Shown here in pieces: positions 59,581 through 64,000 of a stretch of 64,000 nucleotides of DNA. This DNA is from Myxocyprinus asiaticus. Its lineage: Eukaryota > Chordata > Actinopteri > Cypriniformes > Catostomidae. The notes beneath the pieces are model-generated. The model was given only the letters and a program-made list of their open reading frames with translations. It made no database searches and was not told the origin of the DNA. Position 1 is the stretch's first letter. Each line of letters starts with the position of its first letter. Made by a program: the position numbers and the translations under genes. Location: NCBI RefSeq assembly GCF_019703515.2, contig NC_059374.1:14730245-14794244 (forward strand), written 5' to 3'.

Positions 59581-60059
59581 CCTCTGAATTCCTCTCAGTT
59601 CAGAAATTGGGCTTTGAATTGAATTGGCCACACCCTGCACAGGATGTTGAACTGGAATTTCAATTGGAATGCCCGAAAGAGGAATTTACTGAATTACAAT
59701 TCAAAGAGATTAAGGTTTTCACCTTGTAAGCCTGCTTAATGTTGTCTGGCTCAATTTTTAAGATATTGGAGTAAATTAGAACATTCTGAAAAATTATGTG
59801 TTCTTCCACCATGGTCCATAACATTGAAGTTCATTTATAGGGTACAACAGGGCTAAAGGCACACCTTAAGGCAAATGTGCTTTTTTGGTGGTCACAAAGT
59901 GTATCAAAATTGAAAAAATACTTCTTTTTATAAGAATATTGATGGAACAACATAATTTGTGTGGAAAGAAATAATAACGGATGGTTCTTTTGATTAAAAT
60001 ATATATATTTTTAAAGGTGGCAAGGGATACAACATAATGCTGTTTTTTTCCAACATAAT
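59581..60059. other. intergenic stretch, no gene recognised
   Basis: Nothing supported. Confidence 0.5.
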
Positions 60060-60141
60060 TTCAAGCTCGATTACACTTCCTAGTGCTTGACACATGAGCA
60101 GAGCGCTAGATGGTGCTAGGAAGCTTAATCGAGCTTGAAAT
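60060..60141. repeat. 82-bp hairpin-forming inverted repeat
   Basis: TTCAAGCTCGATTACACTTCCTAGTG is followed by a short loop and its inverse CTAGGAAGCTTAATCGAGCTTGAA. It abuts the MITE half at 60142-60472. Confidence 0.75.
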
Positions 60142-60472
60142 CCTGATCCCCGAGATGTCAAGATTTATAGTAAAAAAATTTTTTTAAAAAGTGTTATTTT
60201 TGTCTGTTCTCACCCAAAACCGATTGGATAGCTTTAGAAGACATGGATTGAGACACTGGAGTCATATAGATAACGTTTATGCTGCCTTTATGTGATTTTT
60301 GGAGCTTCAAAGTTCTGGCCACCATTCACTTGCATTATATGGACCTACAGAGCTGAAATATTCTTTTAAAAATATTTGTTTGTGTTCTGCACAAGAAAGA
60401 AAGTCATACATTGGGATGGCATGAGGGTGAGAAAATGAAGAGAGAACTTTCATTATTGAGTGAACTATCCCT
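60142..60472. mobile_element. TTAA foldback MITE, right half
   Basis: Matches the centre and right arm of 41613-42290: GATTTATAGTAAAAAAA, CCACCATTCACTTGCATTAT, GGGATGGCATGAGGGTGAG and GTGAACTATCCC, then TTAA at 60473-60476. Confidence 0.75.
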
Positions 60473-60549
60473 TTAAGAAAAGGAATATAATAATTCCCCC
60501 TTTGTCCAAAATAGGGCTGCATTCCAAATGGTGTCTTCCCCTGTTTCGG

Positions 60550-61995
60550 CTGGATGAACCTATTAACACCACTGTCCATCATCACTCATTCCACTGAGCC
60601 GGTCACGTTTCTCTCCGGGAATCATACGGAACAGTTGTCATTCCTCCTTATTCTGTCTCCATTAGCTCCGGTAGTGTTGGGGCATCCTTGGTTGGTTAAG
60701 CACAACCCACACATGGATTGGTCAACCAACACTGTTCTTGCTTGGAGCCTTATTGTCTGTCACACTGTCTTAACTCTGCTTTTTCCCCTGTCCAGTCTTG
60801 TGTTTTGTTGCAGGATGAACCAGCGGACTTATCTGGAGTGCCGTCAACATTCCTTGATCTGAGGGCGGTGTTCAGCAAGTCCTGCATCGCAACCCATCCT
60901 CCTCATTGCCCATACGACTGTGCTATCGAATTGCTCCCTGGCTGTATTTGCTCTCGGCTCCTGAGAGGGAGGTCATGTACAGGTACATCAATGATTCTCT
61001 GGCAGCTGGTCTCATTCGCCCTTCCTCCTCACCAGCAGAGGCAGGATTCTTCTTCGTGGAGAAGAAGGATGGCTTGCTTAGGCCCTGTATAGATTATCGG
61101 GGGCTGAATGACATCACAGTAAAGAATAGTTTTCCTTTGCCGTTGATGTCCTCATCCTTCGAACTCTTGCAGGGGGTGTCTGTCTTTATGAGGTTGGACC
61201 TATGCAACGCTTATCACCTTGTCCGAATTAGGGAGGGGGATGAGTGGAAGATGGCATTTAACACCAATGGAGGGCACTTCGAATATTTGGTTATGCCTTT
61301 CGGATTGGTCAGCACCCCCGCCATCTTCCAGTGGCTCGTGAATGACATGCTTCGTGACATGGATGAACAGTTCATGTTCGTTTATCTAGATGATATTCTG
61401 ATCTTCTCCCAGAATATCCAGGACCATGTGCAGCACATCAGGCAGGTGCTCCAGCGACTGTTAGAGAATCAGCTTTTCATCAAGGTGGAGAAGTGTGCTT
61501 TTCATGTACATTCAGTTCAGTTTCTGGGGTTCATCTTTTCGTCCAACTACAGTGAAAGCTGGTTCCGATTGGCCAACCCCAGATTCTCACAAGGTCTTGC
61601 AGAGTTTTCTTGGGTTCGCTAATTTTCATCTGAGATTTATTAGGAATTACAGTCAGCTCGTCGCACCTTTGACAGATCTCACCTCCACATGCACTGATTT
61701 TTGTTGGTCCCCGGTAGCCGAGGATGCTTTTTCAAAATTAAAGAAGTGGTTTTCTAATGTTCCTATTCTAATTACTCCCGATCCAACAAATCAGTTTGTG
61801 GTGGAGGTGGATGCTGCGGAAAGATACATCCATGTGCCTTTTTTCCACATCGTTTAACCCCAGATGAATGGAATTACGATGTTGGCAACCGAGAATTATT
61901 GGCTGTCCGGTTGTCCTCGGGCAAGTGGCGTCACTGGTTAGAGGGTTCGGGGGTACCTTTCATGGTCTGGACAGATCATAAGAACCTAGAGTATA
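60550..61995 (+). pseudogene. Ty3/gypsy-type pol pseudogene (protease end, RT, RNase H)
   Basis: An old retroelement pol region in at least three frames. 60590-60760 encodes a C-terminal protease region (SPLAPVVLGHPWLVKHNPHM). 60800-60940 holds the linker with [10 protein letters not shown]. 60950-61560 encodes the reverse transcriptase, including [31 protein letters not shown], the [14 protein letters not shown] motif and the catalytic YLDD at 61383-61394. After a frameshift near 61560 comes [17 protein letters not shown] and the start of RNase H ([15 protein letters not shown]), then a degraded part to [10 protein letters not shown] at 61990. The usual RNase H start is VDAS; here it is VDAA. 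Integrase is absent. The right end is cut by a MITE fragment. Confidence 0.9.
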
Positions 61996-62176
61996 TTAGT
62001 TTTCTCTTCATTTTCTCACCCTCATGCCATCCCAATGTATGACTTTCTTTCTTCTGCAGAACACAGACGAATATTTTTAAAAGAATATCTCCGCTCTATA
62101 TGTCCATATAATGCAAGTGAATGGTGGCCAGAATTTGAAGCTCCAAAAATCACATAAAGGCAGCATAAAAGTAATA
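61996..62176. mobile_element. TTAA foldback MITE, left-arm fragment
   Basis: CATTTTCTCACCCTCATGCC, TTCTTTCTTCTGCAGAACAC and ATGCAAGTGAATGGTGGCC match the left arm of 41613-42290. It interrupts the gypsy pol sequence and is in turn abutted by the LINE from 62177. It has no right arm. Confidence 0.8.
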
Positions 62177-63847
62177 TAACCCAACCCTGTAGGGAACCAA
62201 CAACTGGTTGATGACCTGAATGTGTTCTACTGCAGATTTGAAAGGCCCAATCTCACACCCCGCATCCACTCTGAATTTCACGTCACACAAACACCAACAC
62301 CTCCTGCAACCCCCCTCCCCCACCCCCCCCCACTACTCAACCTGCACTTAAGATCTGTGAAAAAGATGTGAGCCGCGTCTTTCGAAAACAAAGAATAAGA
62401 AAAGCACAGGGCCCAGATGGCATTTCACCTGCATGTCTTAGATCATGTGCTAACCAGCTGGCCCCCATCTTCACACAGATCTTCAATAGATCACTGGAGC
62501 AGTGTGAAGTCCCATGCTGCTTCAAACGTTCCACTATCATCCCCATCCCAAAGAAACCAAAAATCACAGGACTTAATGACTACAGACCTGTCGCCCTGAC
62601 GTCTGTGGTCATGAAGTCATTTGAGAGAATGATGTTGGCCCACCTGAAGGACATCACTGGACCCTTTCTAGATCCCCTTCAATTTGCTTATCGAGCAAAC
62701 AGGTCTGTGGGTGATGCAGTCAACATGGGATTGCATCATATCCTGCAACATCTGGACAGACCAGGGACATATGCAAGGATCTTTTTTGTGGACTTCAGTT
62801 CAGCTTTCAACACCATCATCCCAGCTATACTCTGGACTAAATTACACCAACTATCTGTTCCCACATCTATCTGTCAGTGGATTACCAGTTTTCTGACAGA
62901 CAGGCAGCAGCTTGTGAGATGGGAAATTCATTTCCAGCACTTGTACAATCAGCACTGGTGCCCCCCCAGGGATGTGTGCTCTCCCCACTACTCTTCTCCC
63001 TCTACACCAACGACTGCATTGCCAAGGACCCCTCTGTCAAGCTCCTGAAGTTTGCAGATGACACCACTGTCATCAGCCTCATCCAAGATGATGATGAGTC
63101 TGCATACAGAAGGGAGGTTAAACAGCTGGCTGTCTGGTGCAGTCAAAACAACTTGGAGCTGAACACGCTCAAAACAGTGGAGATGATAGTGGACTTTAGG
63201 AGGAACATCCCAAGACTGTCCCCCCTCACCATTCTAAACAGCACTGTGGCAGCAGTGGAGTCATTCAGGTTCCTGGGCACTACCATCTCACAGGACCTGA
63301 AGTGGGAGACCCACATTGACTCCATTGAGAAAAAGGCCCAGCAGAGGTTGTACTTCCTTCGCAAGTTGAGGAAGTTCAACCTGCCACAGGCGCTGCTGAT
63401 ACAGTTCTACTCAGCATTCATTGAGTCTGTCCTCTGCACTTCAGTAACTGTCTGGTTTGGTTCAGCTACGAAATCAGACATCAGAAGACTACAAAGGACA
63501 GTTCGGACTGCTGAGAGGATTATTGGTTGCCCCCTGCCCCCCCTTCAAGAACTATACACTTCCAGAAATCACTCTGGACCCCACTCACCCTGCCCACTAC
63601 CTTTTTGAACTGTTGCCTTCTGGCCAACACTTCAGAGCTCTGAGCACCAGAACCATCAGGCACAGGAACAGTTTTTTCGCCCAGACTATCCATTTCATGA
63701 ACAGTTAAAACTGCCCCTATGAGCAATAATTAATGTGCAATACACAGCTTAGTCTTTTTATATGTTATCCAACACATCCTACCTCTCCTGCCATTACATT
63801 CCCTTGCATTGTATATAACCGATTTGTAATTAGATTTGCACTACGTA
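62177..63847 (+). pseudogene. LINE reverse transcriptase (L2/CR1-like), 5'-truncated
   Basis: A non-LTR retrotransposon ORF2 fragment in two main frames. The first (to about 63000) has DDLNVFYCRFERPN, the GPDGISP motif (RIRKAQGPDGISPACLRSCA), PKKPKITGLNDYRPVALTSV, FAYRANRSVGDAVN and VDFSSAFNTI. A frameshift at about 62920-62950 leads to LVPPQGCVLSPLLFSLYTND, the catalytic FADD (63051-63062) in LLKFADDTTVI, and WFGSATKSDIRRLQRTVRTA. A further shift near 63545 gives the C-terminal ITLDPTHPAHYLFELLPSG and HFMNS, then the stop. The AP endonuclease is absent, as in typical 5' truncation. The tail runs into a TGTATG-type repeat. I place it in an L2/CR1-like clade on sequence pattern, not on a search. 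Confidence 0.9.
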
Positions 63848-63938
63848 TTTGTATGTATGTGTGTGTATGTATGTATGTATGTATATATATTTATATGTGT
63901 GTGTATGTATGTGTGTGTGTGTATTGTGTATATGTATG

Positions 63939-63978
<40 letters not shown>

Positions 63979-64000
63979 TGTGTATATATGTATGTGTATG
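63848..64000. repeat. (TGTATG)n/(TG)n tail, open at window end
   Basis: Impure TATG/TGTG repeats follow the LINE 3' end and run to the window edge. Tandem microsatellite tails are common at the 3' end of CR1/L2-like LINEs; this one may be partly the element's own tail. Confidence 0.8.

Noticed and set aside
60906..61622. Intact retroviral pol
   Set aside because: The reverse transcriptase is of Ty3/gypsy type, broken by frameshifts, lacking integrase and truncated by a MITE fragment.

Overview
The window looks like a teleost fish nuclear sequence, most likely cyprinid. It is AT-rich and full of microsatellites, with spliced vertebrate exons separated by introns packed with fish-type transposable elements: Tc1/mariner copies, hAT-like and TTAA-flanked miniature elements, a tRNA-derived SINE, a DIRS1-like retrotransposon, Ty3/gypsy remnants, and L1-type and L2/CR1-like LINEs. 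The species cannot be named from the sequence alone.

The only host gene I can support is the 3' end of arhgap35 (p190A RhoGAP/GRLF1) on the + strand. Four exons with canonical GT-AG borders (12683-12760, 18694-18825, 29506-29611, 33732-34161) join in frame to encode about 248 C-terminal residues. These hold most of the RhoGAP domain (arginine finger at 12706, Lys at 18753, Asn at 33772) and the Ser/Pro-rich tail ending at the TGA at 34159. The large upstream coding exon (GTPase-like, FF and middle regions) lies beyond the left edge, so 1-12682 is intron. The split residues and the C-terminal ending match ARHGAP35 rather than its paralog ARHGAP5; copy a or b cannot be decided.

Layout: 1-262, L1-type ORF1 remnant. 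4510-6765, hAT-like element containing a SINE and another TIR element. 9111-10512, a diverged direct duplication carrying a hAT MITE with a perfect target duplication in one copy. 9553-10246, a TIR element with a full SINE inserted. 10574-11756, Harbinger-like element. 13407-14845, a nearly intact Tc1 transposase with two stops. 16270-17470, DIRS1-like remnant. 20468-24672, a multi-layer nest with two Tc1 elements. 24680-25854, hAT-like element with a BED finger. 30866-32394, a 1.5 kb repeat with TAATTAA on both sides. Downstream of arhgap35 (34.2-64 kb) I see no certain host gene: mostly nested MITEs, a solo LTR-like block, an orphan spliced-looking exon at 51673-51784, a gypsy pol pseudogene and a 5'-truncated LINE running to the right edge.

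Two uncertain coding candidates are flagged: a minus-strand ORF at 37952-38287 with a hydrophobic N-terminus, and a minus-strand ORF at 43429-43689. No new multi-gene system is evident. The most informative points are the datable nesting of elements, the paired filled and empty hAT site, the inverted copy of a SINE plus its flank, and the two coding candidates.
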